A DNA stretch of 64,000 nucleotides from Corythoichthys intestinalis. Lineage: Eukaryota; Chordata; Actinopteri; Syngnathiformes; Syngnathidae. Of this stretch, positions 48,422 to 60,645 are shown piece by piece; position 1 is the first letter of the stretch; each line of letters opens with the position of its first letter. The stretch lies in NCBI RefSeq assembly GCF_030265065.1, contig NC_080395.1, positions 50,372,001 to 50,436,000 on the forward strand. Reading direction: 5' to 3'. Below the pieces are notes generated by a model that worked only from the letters and a program-made list of their open reading frames with translations, had not been told where the DNA came from and made no database searches. The position numbers were made by a program, and so were the translations under genes.

Positions 48422-48616
48422 TGTAGCGGATGATGTTGTGGAGTCTCGTTGTTTGTTGAATAGAGTTCGTTTTGCCGTCTTAGGCCGCTCATGTCTCTCG
48501 TGACTCTCAAGACTCTAGCCGGAAATGCGCACAGCTAAAAAGTTCCCCCTCGGAAACCAACATTCCTCACATTGGTTCCATGGGTGAATTATGAACAAAT
48601 GATGAAGGGTCACCAC
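48422..48616 (-). repeat. Left LTR (3' LTR of the minus-strand element)
   Basis: Shares TTCCATGGGTGAATTATGAA, AGCCGGAAATGCGCACAGCT and GAAGGGTCACCACA with the right LTR. Confidence 0.88.
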
Positions 48617-50233
48617 ACAGGTCCCCCCCAGAATTCACCCACACAGGACGTCAGGCGTAACCCGAGTTAACGGAACGGAACGGTCGGGTTGCACGCCCGG
48701 GGCGCCGGTGGAAGACAACCGAATGGATGATCAGGAGGACGTCCAGGATGCCAGGTGTGGGATGTCCGAGCAGGACGATCGGGGGGGATGTCCGAGCAGG
48801 ACGATCGGGAGGACGTCCGGAATGCCAGGCGGTGGACGACCGAGCAGAATAATCGGGAGGACTTCCGGGATGCCAGGCGATGGACGACCAAGGAAGGACA
48901 ATCCGGTGGATGTCCAGGATGAGGAGCGCGCCGTGCAGCACCGCACAGGCGTGGCCGGAGAAGCGGACGCTGAGAGAGGTGGCATGCGTTGTTCAGCCGG
49001 AGCTGAATATTAAGTTGAGACGTCCAACGTGCAGTGCCACCCAGTCGAGGCTATAGACGAGGACGACAGGCGTGGTGGTCAGAGTTGCCCGGCCGGGGAT
49101 GAGGATGACTGGCGAAACAAACCAAGTCGACCGGCCACAGCAGGAGCGAGGGAAACGCCGAAACCAGAGCCGAAGCGACGTCAACGCTGTCCAAAAGCGG
49201 TGAATGAGGAAAGCTGTCAGGGGCGGCGTTTGGCGGTGCTGGCAGAGGAGCGACCTCGGAGGCTTCCGGAGGCGCCGGCACAGCAGTGAGGTTAGCGGCG
49301 GCGGCCAGCAGCACTGGCAGAGGAGTGACCTCGGAGACTTCCGGAGGTGCTGGAGCGAGGTCAGTGGCGGCGTCCAGTGGCGCCGGCAGAGGAGCTACCT
49401 TGGAGACTTCCGGAGGCGCAGGCGCTGGAACGATGTCAGCAGTGGCCAGAGACGCAGGCACAGGATTGACGTTGTTAGGAAGACCAAGAGCAGACGCAGT
49501 GTCGACAAGAAAACCAGGGCCGGACGGGATGCCGTTGAGAAGGCCAGGAATGGACGGGGCGTCGTCGAGTAGGCCAGGAACGGACGGGGCGCCGTTGAGT
49601 AGGCCAGAGGCGGGCGCAGCCTCGTCGAGCAGGCCAGAGGCGGGCGCATCGTAGTAGAGTAGGCCCCAGGTGGGCGTATTGTCGTCGAGTGGGCCTGAGG
49701 CGGGCGCAGCAGCGTCGACGTAGAGCAGTGCCGGAGCCGAGGCGAGTGAGAGCGGCGCCGGAGGCGAGACAGCAACGTCGGCATCTGGAAGTGCCAGAGT
49801 GGGAGCTCGCCGTGGCCGCGCGGGCAATGGGACGGGAGGACGACCGCGAGGATTCGGAGCGGAAGCGCTGCCATCGTTGGCGGGAACCTCAGGCATTAGG
49901 GCTCTCGTGGCGCGCACCTCGGGCGTCTACAAGTCGATAAAGCATGCGACGGTTCAAAACACCAGAGAAGACCCTCCTTTAGAGCCCCATATTTGTCCTC
50001 TTTTGGCGGAAAAGCAATGAAACGCTGAATTCTGACCGCTGTCGAGTACCCGAGCGTGGTCACCACGTGGTAGAAGCACATGGTATCGTCCGAAATACCA
50101 CGGAGGACGAACTGCGGCTCATCACGCGAAGACTCATTAAACATCGGTAGCTGGAGAAAGCGAGCGTCCGCCATTGCTTTAAGTGTTCGAAAAATGCCTC
50201 TGAGACTTCAACGAGGCAAGTCGGGGTCACCAG

Positions 50234-50426
50234 TGTAGCAGATGATGTTGTGGAATCTCGTCGTTCGTTGAATAGTGTTGCCGTGTCCACTCGAGTCTCT
50301 TGTGAGTCGTGACTCTCAAGATTCTAGCCGGAAATGCGCACAGCTAAAGAGTTCCCCCTCGGAACCCAACATTCCCCACATTAGTTCCATGGGTGAATTA
50401 TGAACAAATAATGAAGGGTCACCACA
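50234..50426 (-). repeat. Right LTR (5' LTR of the minus-strand element)
   Basis: Same sequence class as the left LTR; the primer-binding site adjoins its inner edge. Confidence 0.88.
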
Positions 50427-50430
50427 ATAT

Positions 50431-52118
50431 CTTCTGGTTGTCCTATGTCTCTGACCGTTCTTGGGGGTAATTTAGTTAGTTTTTTGTAGCGATCGCAAAT
50501 GCTACTCAGTGACAGCCAACGAACACTTTTAATTTTTTCATTGATAACAAATCTTTATTTTATCATTTATTTACACTTCTCCCTTACTAAAGTTTTTTTT
50601 TTTTACAACAGAAAAGGTAACTGGCAGTCAGATACCATTTTAATTCTTTTCGTGTCATTCATTGTCAGACAGAAGCAGCACGGCACAAGGTCACGCTAAA
50701 AAATAAGTTAAAAATATCAAAATGGCTTACCTATTTGTCCTCTGAAAGATCATGCCAACCCAACAAAATGTTTACTGCATATGAAATGTGAATGGATTCA
50801 CCGAGCTGCCGTTAAAAGTCAGTGCAAGTTGATTAATTCTTCACATTTTTTCCTTTGAGTTTTTGGTTTCGGGAATGGTATGAAGAAAACATCCTTCATA
50901 TGTCATAATGTCTAGAGTCGTTTCCACAAGTTCCAAAAAAGTAATGCGTGATCGGCATGTTCGTTTTTGAAAGATGACCGGAGAAAAGTAGCAGAATTAA
51001 CCTGGTTTCTATGCGAGGGAGGGTCTTTCATGTCCCACTTCTGCTTTACTTCCGCTTTACGAAGCGACATCACGGTCTAAAAATGAGCATGCGTGTGTAT
51101 GCCATTGAACTGACAGCAGAGTCCAGGTTTTTTCTATAAAAATATTGGAGTAGAGAGATTGAAACAATGGCATTTTTTGCACTCCTCGTCATATTTTCCT
51201 CGTTCTGAATGATTCCCCCTCAATGGGCTGAATTCTAAATCAGATGAAATCGTGACCCTGCTGACGTCATCCTCCAGCTGGGGACGCTAGAGGGCTATAA
51301 TGACAGGCAGGGTTAAACGGCAGATTAAAAAACTAATTTCTCGTCATCTGCACTTTGCCAAATTGTTGTTTATAGTCGAGTCGTCTCAAAATATGATTCA
51401 AATTCACATAATAATGCTATTTAAGATTTTTTTCATGCTGTCACAGGCATTTTAAATCCAAGGTATTTGGAATGAATAATGACCAACGTAGTGAGCTTTA
51501 CAATTGAAATAAAAAATTGAGCGCCTTTCAAATCTTTTACAAGGCACAGTTAAAATGTGGGTAAGTATCATGTTGTCAGTGACACAAAGTTATGTGTTGA
51601 TTGCCTGTGTCATTTGCTTACAGACTTTTATTAGGCGCTACTAAACTTGGACTTGGATGTCTTATGTGAGTTTTCTCAGCACCCATAGTGACTCCCTGCA
51701 GAACAAACTCCCACAATTCTTCAGTCTTGGATAAGAGAGGACAAATAAGCCAATCTACATGGAGCACTTCAAGTGTTCGCAGACCACCCTCGGTGGCTGT
51801 CTGGCTTGCAGATATAATTGTGAGGAATCAGATTTCCGCTTGTAAAATTTTGACTCTTCATCATTTCAGCTCTCCACATCACCACCTATAGTGTTGTTTC
51901 GCTCATCCCACCGTCTCAGTGAGGGGGTGTTAAAGGCACCCCTCTTGCCATCTCATTTACCTACTGTGGTGTCACCAACCCTTCACAGTCCACATACATT
52001 ATATGAGACAAAGGAAGCATCAAGCTTCATTTGAACTTAAATCAACTTTCGTTTTTTTGTTTGTTTGTTTTTTGTTTTTTTACTACTAGTAATGCATAAA
52101 TGCATTCGAGTTCTTTGA
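50431..52118. other. No recognised gene
   Basis: No credible coding exon, SINE head or terminal repeat was recognised. 50980-51310 (GGAGGGTCTTTCATGTCCCA, CCTCCAGCTGGGGACGCTAG) has the mixed, unstructured look of an old dispersed repeat, but I cannot define its ends. Confidence 0.35.
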
Positions 52119-52120
52119 TA

Positions 52121-53573
52121 CAGTGGGGAGAACAAGTATTTGATACACTGCCGATTTTGCTGGTTTTCCCACTTGCAAAGCATGTAGAGGTCTGTAATTT
52201 GTATCATAAGTTCTCTTCAACTGTGAGGGACAGAATCTAATACAAAAAAACAGAAAATCACGTTGTATGATTTTTTAATAATAAATTTGCATTTAATTGC
52301 ATGAAATAAGTATTTGATACATCACAAAAATCGAACTTAATATTCTGTACAGAAACCTTTGTGTGCTATTACAGACACTAAACGTTTCCTGTAGTCCTTG
52401 ACAAGGTTTGCACACACTGCAGCGGGGATTTTGGCCCACTCCTCCATGCAGATCTTCTCCAGAGCCTTCAGGTTTCGGGGCTGCTGCCGCGGAACACGGA
52501 CTTTCAGCTCCCTCCATAGATTTTCTATCGGGTTCAGATCAGGTGACTGGCTAGGCCACTCCAGGACCTTAAGATGCTTCTTACGGAGCCACTCTTTAGT
52601 TGCCTCGGCTGTGTGCTTTGGGTCGTTGTCATGCTGGAAGACCCAGCCATGACCCATCTTCAGGGATCTCACTGAAGGAAGGAGGTTGTCAGCCAAGATC
52701 TGGCGATACATAGCCCCATCCATCCTCCCCTCAATACGGTGCAGTCGTCCTGTACCCTTAGCAGAGAAGCAGCCCCAAAAAATGATGTTTCCTCCTCCAT
52801 GTTTCACGGTTGGGATGGTGTTCTTGGGGTTGTACTCATCCTTCTTTTTCCTCCAAACACGACGAGCCGAGGTTAGACCAGAAAATTCAATTTTGGTCTC
52901 ATCCGATCACATGACCTTCTCCCATTGCTCCTCTGGATCATCCAGATGGTCAGTGGCAAACTTCAGACGTGTCTGGACATGCACTGGCTTCAGCAGCGGG
53001 ACCTTGCGTGCGCTGTAGGTTTTGAATCCATGACAGCGTAATGTGTTTCCGATGTGTTTCCGTCAACTTGAACTTCTTCCCTTTTCGAATAATCGTTCCA
53101 ACAGTTGTTCCCTTCTCACCAAGCTGCTTGCTTATTTTCCTGTAGCCCATCCCAGCCTTGTGCAGGTCTATTATTTTATCCCTGATGTCCTTACACAGCT
53201 CTTTGGTCTTGGCCATTGTCGAGAGGTTGGAGTTTGTTTGTTTGAGCATGTGAGCAGGTATCTTTTATACAGGTAACAAGTTCAAACAGGTGCAGTTACT
53301 TCCGGTAATGATTGGAGAACAGGAGGGGTTCTTAAAAAAGAACTAAGGGCAGAAATATTTACTAGTTGGTAATGTATCAAATACTTATTTCATGCAGTTA
53401 ATTGCAAATTTATTATTTAAAAATCATACAATGTGATTTTCTGTTTTTTTGTATTAGATTCCGTCCCTCACAGTTGAAAAGAACTTATGATACAAATTAC
53501 AGACATCTACATGCTTTGCAAGTGGGAAAACCAGCAAAATGGCCAGTGTATCAAATACTTGTTCTCCCCACTG
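52121..53573 (-). mobile_element. Tc1-like DD34E transposon, copy 2
   Basis: 1453 bp, same family and terminal sequence as 27599-29151 but in the opposite orientation; TA on both sides (52119-52120, 53574-53575). About 100 bp shorter than copy 1: the stretch for [10 protein letters not shown] and the following linker is missing near 53060. Confidence 0.93.
52337..53249 (-). pseudogene. Tc1-like transposase with internal deletion, inactive
   Basis: On the minus strand the N-terminal part (53249 down to about 52950) reads [20 protein letters not shown] and [18 protein letters not shown], then jumps to ETHRKHIT where copy 1 has about 35 more residues. The catalytic C-terminal part (52807-52337) is one open frame with [30 protein letters not shown] and [15 protein letters not shown]; second D and E are 34 residues apart. 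At least one frame change separates the two parts between about 52950 and 52810. It keeps the tryptophan that is a stop in copy 1. Confidence 0.9.
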
Positions 53574-53635
53574 TATGTCACGAGATCTGTGTGACTGATA
53601 CATGCGGCTACCTTTCCACTAGTGGCATAAATCAA

Positions 53636-53945
53636 AGATTTCATGATGATTCATCTTCAGTGGCGCTAATCCTCAGGACGGTCGGAGGTGCTGGAGCTTA
53701 TCCCACCCAACTATTGGCAGTAGTGCGGTACACGCTGAATTGTTCGTCAGCCAATGGCAGGGCACAATGAGACAGACGACCAATCACACACAAATACTCA
53801 TACCTATGGACTATTTGGGGTGTTCAATCAACCTACCCCACATGTTTTTGGAAAGTGGGCGGAAACCGAAATACCCAGAGAAAATCCATGCAGGCATGGG
53901 GAGCATGTCTACCCCACCATTTTTCAATGACTATGACTGAAGTTG
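53636..53945 (-). repeat. tRNA-SINE-type repeat, minus strand
   Basis: The reverse complement contains GGGATAAGCTCCAGCACC, GAGGATTAGCGCCACTGAAG and, in the body, CCAAAAACATGTGGGG and GACATGCTCCCCATGCCTGC, the order seen at 44866-45202. It starts within about 65 bp of the Tc1 copy 2 right end. Confidence 0.65.
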
Positions 53946-54125
53946 TAAGAGTGCTCCCAGAAAATCTCAAAGGCATGCATTATAATACCGACCTTGGTTG
54001 AAGTGGAATCGCTCCACGAAGTTGTACAAGTCTGCTGGTGCCAATGAATTTCACCAATGTTTATCACAACTACAATGTGGTAATAAATGACTCAAAGCAT
54101 TGATCAGCTCAATAAAATGATTGTA

Positions 54126-54453
54126 CAACCCCAAATACAATGAAGTTGGGATGTTGTGTTAAACATGAATAAACCCGGATTACAATGATTTGCAAATCAT
54201 GTTTAACCTATACTTAATTGAATACACTACAAAGACAAGAAATATAATGTTCAAACTGAAAAACCCTTTTGTTTATAACAAATCCTCAACACATTCTAAA
54301 AGAGCTGGAAGCAGTTGATCAGTTTGGACATTAAGATATATCTTGTCTATGCAGCATATTTAAATAAAAATATATTTTGAACATGACTTGCAAATCACTG
54401 CATTCTGTTTTCATTTGTTTTAACACAACATCCCACTTTCATTGGAATTGGGG
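54126..54453. mobile_element. TA-flanked MITE
   Basis: Starts CAACCCCAAATACAATGAAG, ends CATTGGAATTGGGG; TA lies on both sides. Includes GATTTGCAAATCATG near the left and GACTTGCAAATCACTG near the right end as inner inverted repeats. A common fish element; the right tip is slightly decayed. Confidence 0.7.
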
Positions 54454-57176
54454 TATGTGTTTAGTCAATCGCAATCTCTCTACATACATTTGATAGCTTT
54501 CTGAAAGTGTCTTTCAATGGCAAACTAACAACAGTGTGTACTGTCATTACTGAATTACTATCTAGAAGACAAATTACAGAAATATTAGAAGAACCTCTAA
54601 ATATGTTGATTTGAACTTTTTTTTTTGTTTTTTACTGCAGTTCTAAACTGAAAAGGTAAATTGAGTTATGGTGAATGGAAGGGATTATATTGTTCCAAAT
54701 TGTTTGTCATTAAAGAAAAACTGTGTTTATTGGGCATATAAGGGTTGGAGAAGATTCTCGTATGGATGTGCAGCATCTAGGATAATAACACACTTTCCAG
54801 TGTATTTATTCTGATTCATTTGAATTTCAATTCTGCTTTTTCCCAGCACAAAAACATCCTTGCATGCCAATTAAGATCAAATACAACACTACATTAAATT
54901 AGGACAAACAGTCCGATTAAGTCCAAAATGATTGATTTCTCCCGTATATTTACAAACCACAGCTCCTTCATTCAAATGTTAAAGAATATGTAAGAAGAAG
55001 GTGTTTTCCACATTGACCCCCATCCCCAAGTTAAATGTCCCCACTGCTACAATGCCAGGCTTCTGTAAAGACATTAATATTTGATGTGATCATGGGCTTC
55101 CATAAGCAAATTTCACTCTCTAGCAAGTGGAGCCAAAGCATGATTAATTTAGTATTTCTCCCCCTTCAAACAATGGAGGGCCCCTGGCCACAAAGCTAGG
55201 CGCAGTTTGAAACGAAAGTAGCAGCCCCTAAATCATAATCAACATCGTCATTCAGCATCATGTGACTTCGGGGACACATTGTTGTTCTCGCACAGCATCT
55301 GCACTGGTGCGAAGTAGGCCTCGACTCACACCAACATGCATGTTATGTTCAGGGCAGCTTGAGTCTTCGTCTCAGTCCACCTCTGGTGATCTGATTGTTC
55401 GGCTGGTTGAGAGTAGAATCCATCTTTTCTTCTGTCCCCCCATAATCCCTTCCTGTTCGCTGCTTTGTCATAATAAAAAGGTATTTTGAATGATCACAAT
55501 GGGAGTATGTCAGACTCTCCATGTGAAACATTAAAACTGTTCAGAATCCGGGCACTTAGACTTCCATTCTCTGTGTCAAACAGCTGAACAGGACAGGTTT
55601 TAAAAAAAAAAAAAAAAAAAAAAAAAGAGTAGGCTCCATGTGGTTCAAGAAACTGAACTTTGGCCTGCTGGGCTATGATCGATTGCAGATCTTTTCCAAG
55701 AAATGCTACCCAGAAAGTGAACTACAATTCACTGGAATGTAAACAACCCCGAAATGTGACTCCACTGCCACTTATAAATACATGTCAGAGGTGTTCATTG
55801 TAGCCACTATGAATGTAATTAGCTCGTACACTAACATGATCACTGTACAGAACTCTGTTAGAGATAAGGCACTTGTGCTGAGGCTACAGGACACGGCACG
55901 CTGCTTCCTGGGCCCTCCCCACTCACATTGATTGCTGTGATTTGCAGCATGCAATCCAATGCTCTGTGACAGCTTGTAACTGAGGTTAAAGATGGCAATT
56001 TAATTATGTGTCAGAGGTCACATTAAAATCTGACCGTTGACCCCTGACGATGGGACTTTCTAATAAGTGACAACATTGCAGAGAACTTGTGCGCGCAGTA
56101 AAGGATACCTGAAACTGTCCACATTGTCATATTAACTATAATATCCATGACATTGTAATTTAAAATGCATACACTAAAATAAATAATGGTGTTTATTGTC
56201 TAGAATTACCTAGTAATTTAAATAGCTATTGAAGGCAGACTGTGATTACACAACTGTAATTACCGTAGCTGTTTAATGTACACAAACCAACAACAAAAAA
56301 GATCTGATTATAAATACCACTCAATAAGAAGAAGAAAGAAAAGCCTTTTTACTTGTTACTGTGTTAGTGAGTCCGTTTTGTAGAAGTGATTTTTTTTTTA
56401 AAAACCGCTATTGGGCAAGTGATTGTTTTTTGTGATTTAAAAAACCTAATTTCATAAAGACCTGACGTCCACATATGTGGACGTCAGATTTTGGGTCATC
56501 TAATCCAGGGGGTCCAATCTGCCCCACGGTTTTGTTCTGCCTGACAGTTAGGTTGTAGCGTTCATACTGTAAATATAAAATCATGCTCATTTATTTTGAC
56601 ATTGGTGCCGTAAAACCATAGACTTTTGTGATTGAGTGAGTGCACTACTGCACTTGGCTCAATTTCGTGTCCGCAGTTACATTCGTTGCTTCACCCCCTA
56701 CCAGTAAAAATGGATTGGACATCTAGCACCGTCAATGGCAACCAATGAGTTAACAAGGAAGTGACCCAAAAATGCCCCAAAATCAACTGGAAGCAGTTCA
56801 CAAATGCCCGAAATATCAACAGGAAATGATCCAAAATTACACAAGGTGTCCAGTACGTATCTTATAATACAATGGAAGTAACGCAAGATGAACTCATTCC
56901 CTGCCATTAAAAACAATGGATTCAATTCACTTATACTCTAAGGACTTGCTGTGAATGAACACTCACCCCGTCCCAGTCAAAATGGATTGGACGTCGAGCA
57001 CTGTCAATGGCAGCCAGTGAATGACTTTATTTCACCAACAATAAACTAGTCTAGCCCACATGAGATCTAATTGCCATAAATGTTGCCCGCGAACCAAAAT
57101 GAGTTTGACACCCCTGGTCTAATCCATAATACTGTATTAACATTTGGTACAGAAGTGTGGCCTACATAAAAACAAA
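54454..57176. other. No recognised gene; possible conserved noncoding DNA
   Basis: No exon or complete transposon is seen between about 54460 and 56690 apart from a poly-A run at 55601-55626. Stretches such as 55020-55260 and 55900-56060 are mixed in composition with no repeat signature, as noncoding regulatory DNA in a gene desert often is. This is only an impression from composition. Confidence 0.3.
56690..57035. repeat. Copies of a dispersed short repeat
   Basis: AAAATGGATTGGACATCTAG with CAATGGCAACCAATGAGTTA (56706-56752) and AAAATGGATTGGACGTCGAG with CAATGGCAGCCAGTGAATGA (about 56978-57024). The same unit is found near 17190, 25095, 25860, 32940 and 58330. Confidence 0.7.
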
Positions 57177-57178
57177 TA

Positions 57179-58200
57179 CCGTATTTTTCGGACTACAAGT
57201 CGCACCTGAGTATAAGTCGCACCAGCCATAAAATGCCCAATGAAGAGAAGAAAAAATAACATATATAAGTCGCACCGGAGTACAATTTGCAAATTTACTT
57301 GGTAAAATCCAACACATAGAACAGATATGTCATCTTGAAAGGCAATTTAATATAAAAATACAATAGAGAACAACATGCTGAATAAATGTACAGTGTACAG
57401 TGCATGAACAACAAAATGCGAATATACTGTCCTCACCAGGACGCTACGGCTCGGTCCTGGCTATACAGCGAACTCCCAAATGATGATGCTGGACGTCCGT
57501 ATAATTTGCTGAATCAATTTGGTCCTCGATACTAAACAGGTTCGCATCAATGTAAATAAATGATAATTAGGTGCTCTTACAGCAATGACATAAACGGTTA
57601 GCATGCGTTTGGTAGCATTAGCACATCGTTCAAACAACCACACAACTGGCTCTAAGTGTCCGATCGCGGGTGGAAAACACACAACAACAACAGAAAAGAT
57701 GATATACACACAGGCGTTGCCTCTGTAGAGATATTTGAAAAGCATAAACAATGAACGTAGGTTCGCAGCCGTGTTTCTCTCTCGCTAACTCGCCCACTCA
57801 CTCACAGCTACGTAGCTGTCGGTCTTCTTCTGGCGTGTGAGCGCTCTTCTTCATGTAAACAAGTGCGAGTGCGCCCTCACGTGGGCGTGAAAACGCCACA
57901 AACTAAAAGCATGCATTTCAATATGAAAAAGTCAATAATACAATTGAACACACATTGCCAAAGGCAGAACGCGAACGTGGCCATAGCTATTAAGAGTCAT
58001 TCAGATAACTATAGCATAAAGAACATCCTAACAAGTTTACCAAACCGTCAGTGTCTCTCCAAAACACTAAAATACATGTGAAATGATATCATAATGTGTT
58101 AATAATTTCAAACATAAGTCGCTCCTGAGTATAAGTTGCACCCCCAGCCAAAATATATATATATTAAAAAAAAAAGCGACTTAAAGTCCGAAAAATACGG
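57179..58200. mobile_element. TA-flanked non-autonomous element
   Basis: Ends CCGTATTTTTCGGACTACAA and GTCCGAAAAATACGG are inverted repeats with TA on both sides (57177-57178, 58201-58202). Subterminal arrays of AAGTCGCACC and ACTTATACTC occur at both ends. No transposase frame is seen. Tc1/mariner-like by target site. Confidence 0.82.
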
Positions 58201-58317
58201 TAAATGAAATATAAAAAGAATAAAATAGATGTATACTCTGGTTATGGCTCTCAATGACACTCAGAAATTGATTTTTAAGTTTTATTTGATTTTATTTAAC
58301 TGGCTTTGAATGCTAAT

Positions 58318-58405
58318 TTTTCAGTGCCATTGACACCACCAGACGTCCAATCCATTTTGACTGAGAGGGCTTGCAGCAATCAATTGCAGCCAATGAGGCA
58401 AATGA
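58318..58405. repeat. Copy of the dispersed short repeat
   Basis: GCCATTGACACCACCAGACG, TCCAATCCATTTTGACTGAG and GCAGCCAATGAGGCAAATGA, the same unit as at 56690-57035 in the other orientation. Confidence 0.6.
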
Positions 58406-60169
58406 GTGCCCTATAAAGGGTTAAGGTACAATGATGGCGTGATGGTGTTTCTTTTCCTTGTATATTAGAAATCCCGCCTCTATAAACACAATTATCTTGG
58501 ATTATTTTGATAACATCTATCATTGGTTTGCTTGTTATCATTGTAGTTTGTTTGTAGAGCAAACCTCTCATGGGGCAAAATAAATAAACACTATTAGAAT
58601 TTGTGTCATCTTTTTAGCTTTTATTTTTCAGCGTAAGCTCTTTAGTGCTTTATTAGCGTTTGAGCGTGGACAAGATTGTTGCTGTTGTGTCGTTGGGCCC
58701 CAGGAAGCAATGCTCCACTAGCATGTCTTAAAGTAAGCCACGTATGCAAATGATTGGGCAATTCCAGATATACAAATATGTACCCGTGGTCCAGGAGGTC
58801 TAATGGCCCCGGCCCCCCTCCTCCTGTGGCTTTCTCAATGGCTCATTAAGATATCTGCTTGGTTTATTATGTGAATAAGTCACGGCTGGCTTGTTATGAC
58901 CCTCCAGGTTCCTGTTTGTGCTGCAAGATGTGTGGCGCTCAATTAGGCTGCCTGGCTGGCAGAGTTAACCCTTCCCACCATCCACATATCTTGTGTACAG
59001 TGTGTGAAGGGGGGAACGGGGGCGAGGCAGGGATCAAAAGATCAATCCTAATACAGTGCTACCAAGCTGACCTCTTAGATGTAATAAAGACACCATCTTT
59101 CACCCTTGGGGCCTATTGGGTGCCTCCCACCCCATGAACAAACCTGGTATCTTTAAATTAGCTGACTGCCGTGGCCTGCAGGTAATTGCATTAGTTTATC
59201 AATGTTCACCACAATTTATTACTTACTGTGACAACGCTAGCATCCTGGTGTTAATGTCCACTGTGAGGGGACAGGGAAATAGGGCCTTTGTGTAGTGCAT
59301 CTATTTCCAAATAAAGAAGAAAAACACATTGAAACAAAAGAGTGAGATCTCTGTTTTATTGGTTTTAGCTTCATGGTTTCAGTTTTAATGATCACTGAAC
59401 TTTGAATTTCAATTGTTCCATATCAAATCATCAGCAGCCATTGATAGCGACATACTGTATGTCAGTTCATCAACACTGGGAGTGTAAAAATAGTTAAACA
59501 CAATGGAATTCAGAACTTTGATTAACCTCTAATTTGTTTAAAATTTCCAGACCAGATTTTTCTTCTTAAAAATTCATGGAATTAACGCCATAGAAAATGG
59601 TGGCTATTAGAAAACCTTTATTAAAAGGCAGGCAAAAGTAGTAATTTTAAATCAATAAACCTGTTTTTGTTACCCGTTAAGAAGAAGGTGCATGTAGTTG
59701 CTATTGACCCTTATGTATTTCACCTTTTAAATGTGTTTTTTAAGTATAAAATGAAGTTAACCATAACAAAACAGAAAAACAACCTGACACTCACCTTAAT
59801 ATCTTAAAATAGGTAGCAATGTCTGTTCTGACACTGTGAGTCTGACTTTGAGTGAGATTACTTCACACAACCTCTAAAGAAGAATATGTTCTTGCACTCC
59901 TGCTTTTTTCCTCTTGTTGCCTTGTTTTTTTTTTTGCCATACATGTCAAGAGAATAGGGGCATGACAACAGACTGATCACTGATGTTTTGTGCAGCTTTG
60001 GAGGCATATTTTCCCTGTAAAAATTACACTGATTGTCTATGAATAATGACTTACACTGTACATAACCTCCGGAGTGATCAACTTTCACTTTATTGGTAGA
60101 ATTTAAAGGTGACTGAGGATTTTGAACCTCAAATGAACACTGCATGACTCAAGGATTTTTTATTCTATC
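58406..60169. other. No recognised gene; possible conserved noncoding DNA
   Basis: No exon, SINE or terminal repeats recognised. About 58780-59240 is GC-balanced unique sequence with no reading frame of note; it could be regulatory. 59240-60170 is AT-rich. Confidence 0.3.
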
Positions 60170-60300
60170 CATTGGCACAGTGGTCAATTTATAAGCACAT
60201 GCATCTTACATATTCCAATATCGCACATTCAACAAACACTCTAAATTGTCCTCAGGTGTGAATATCAGTTTGAATGTTTTTCTTTCTGCATGTACTGTAT
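60170..60300 (+). repeat. Decayed SINE fragment
   Basis: GGCACAGTGGTCAATTTATA, then ACTCTAAATTGTCCTCAGGT and GAATATCAGTTTGAATG, resembling the head and middle of the SINE at 44866-45202. Confidence 0.4.
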
Positions 60301-60645
60301 GTAACTTTCATTTGCATATGGACCAATCAAGGATGTACTGTGACATTTAGACGCCTTTGGTTCCCTATCGTCATCATCCCTATCGGGTGCGGAACAGAGG
60401 GTTCCATTGAACTCGCTGGAATAAACTAGCGGTGTCCCCATGACATATTTTTGCACACAAGGAGAGTTGAAGTCCGAGTCACCGGACTTGAAGTCTGCTG
60501 TGTCCCGACTCCCGATCCAATACCCTGGAACTGTATTAAGGAGGTAAAAAAAGTTTTTTTCCCAACTCAATTTAAACAAAGCTATCACAACATTGTAGCC
60601 ACATGAAAGGGTTGTTAGTATAGCATGCACTGCATACAGTATATA

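Larger units (their letters stand above)
48422..50426 (-). mobile_element. Short Ty3/gypsy-type LTR element (fossil, non-autonomous)
   Basis: Two LTRs (48422-48616, 50234-50426) beginning TG and ending CA bracket about 1.6 kb. On the minus strand the region next to the right LTR starts TGGTGACCCCGAC, complementary to the 3' end of tRNA-Trp, a primer-binding site; next to the left LTR lies the purine tract TGGGGGGGACC. A minus-strand frame beginning MADARFLQLPMFNE (from 50174) resembles fish gypsy gag; most of the rest is a GC-rich Pro/Ala-rich frame (49917-49051) of repeated short units. No protease, reverse transcriptase or integrase is seen, so it could not move alone. ATAT flanks both sides as a possible 4-bp target duplication. 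By eye the LTRs differ at roughly a tenth of positions, suggesting an old insertion. Confidence 0.85.

Noticed and set aside
49204-49654. Plus-strand open frames of 122 codons in the GC-rich block
   Set aside because: They are antisense shadows of the Pro/Ala-rich frame of the minus-strand LTR element.
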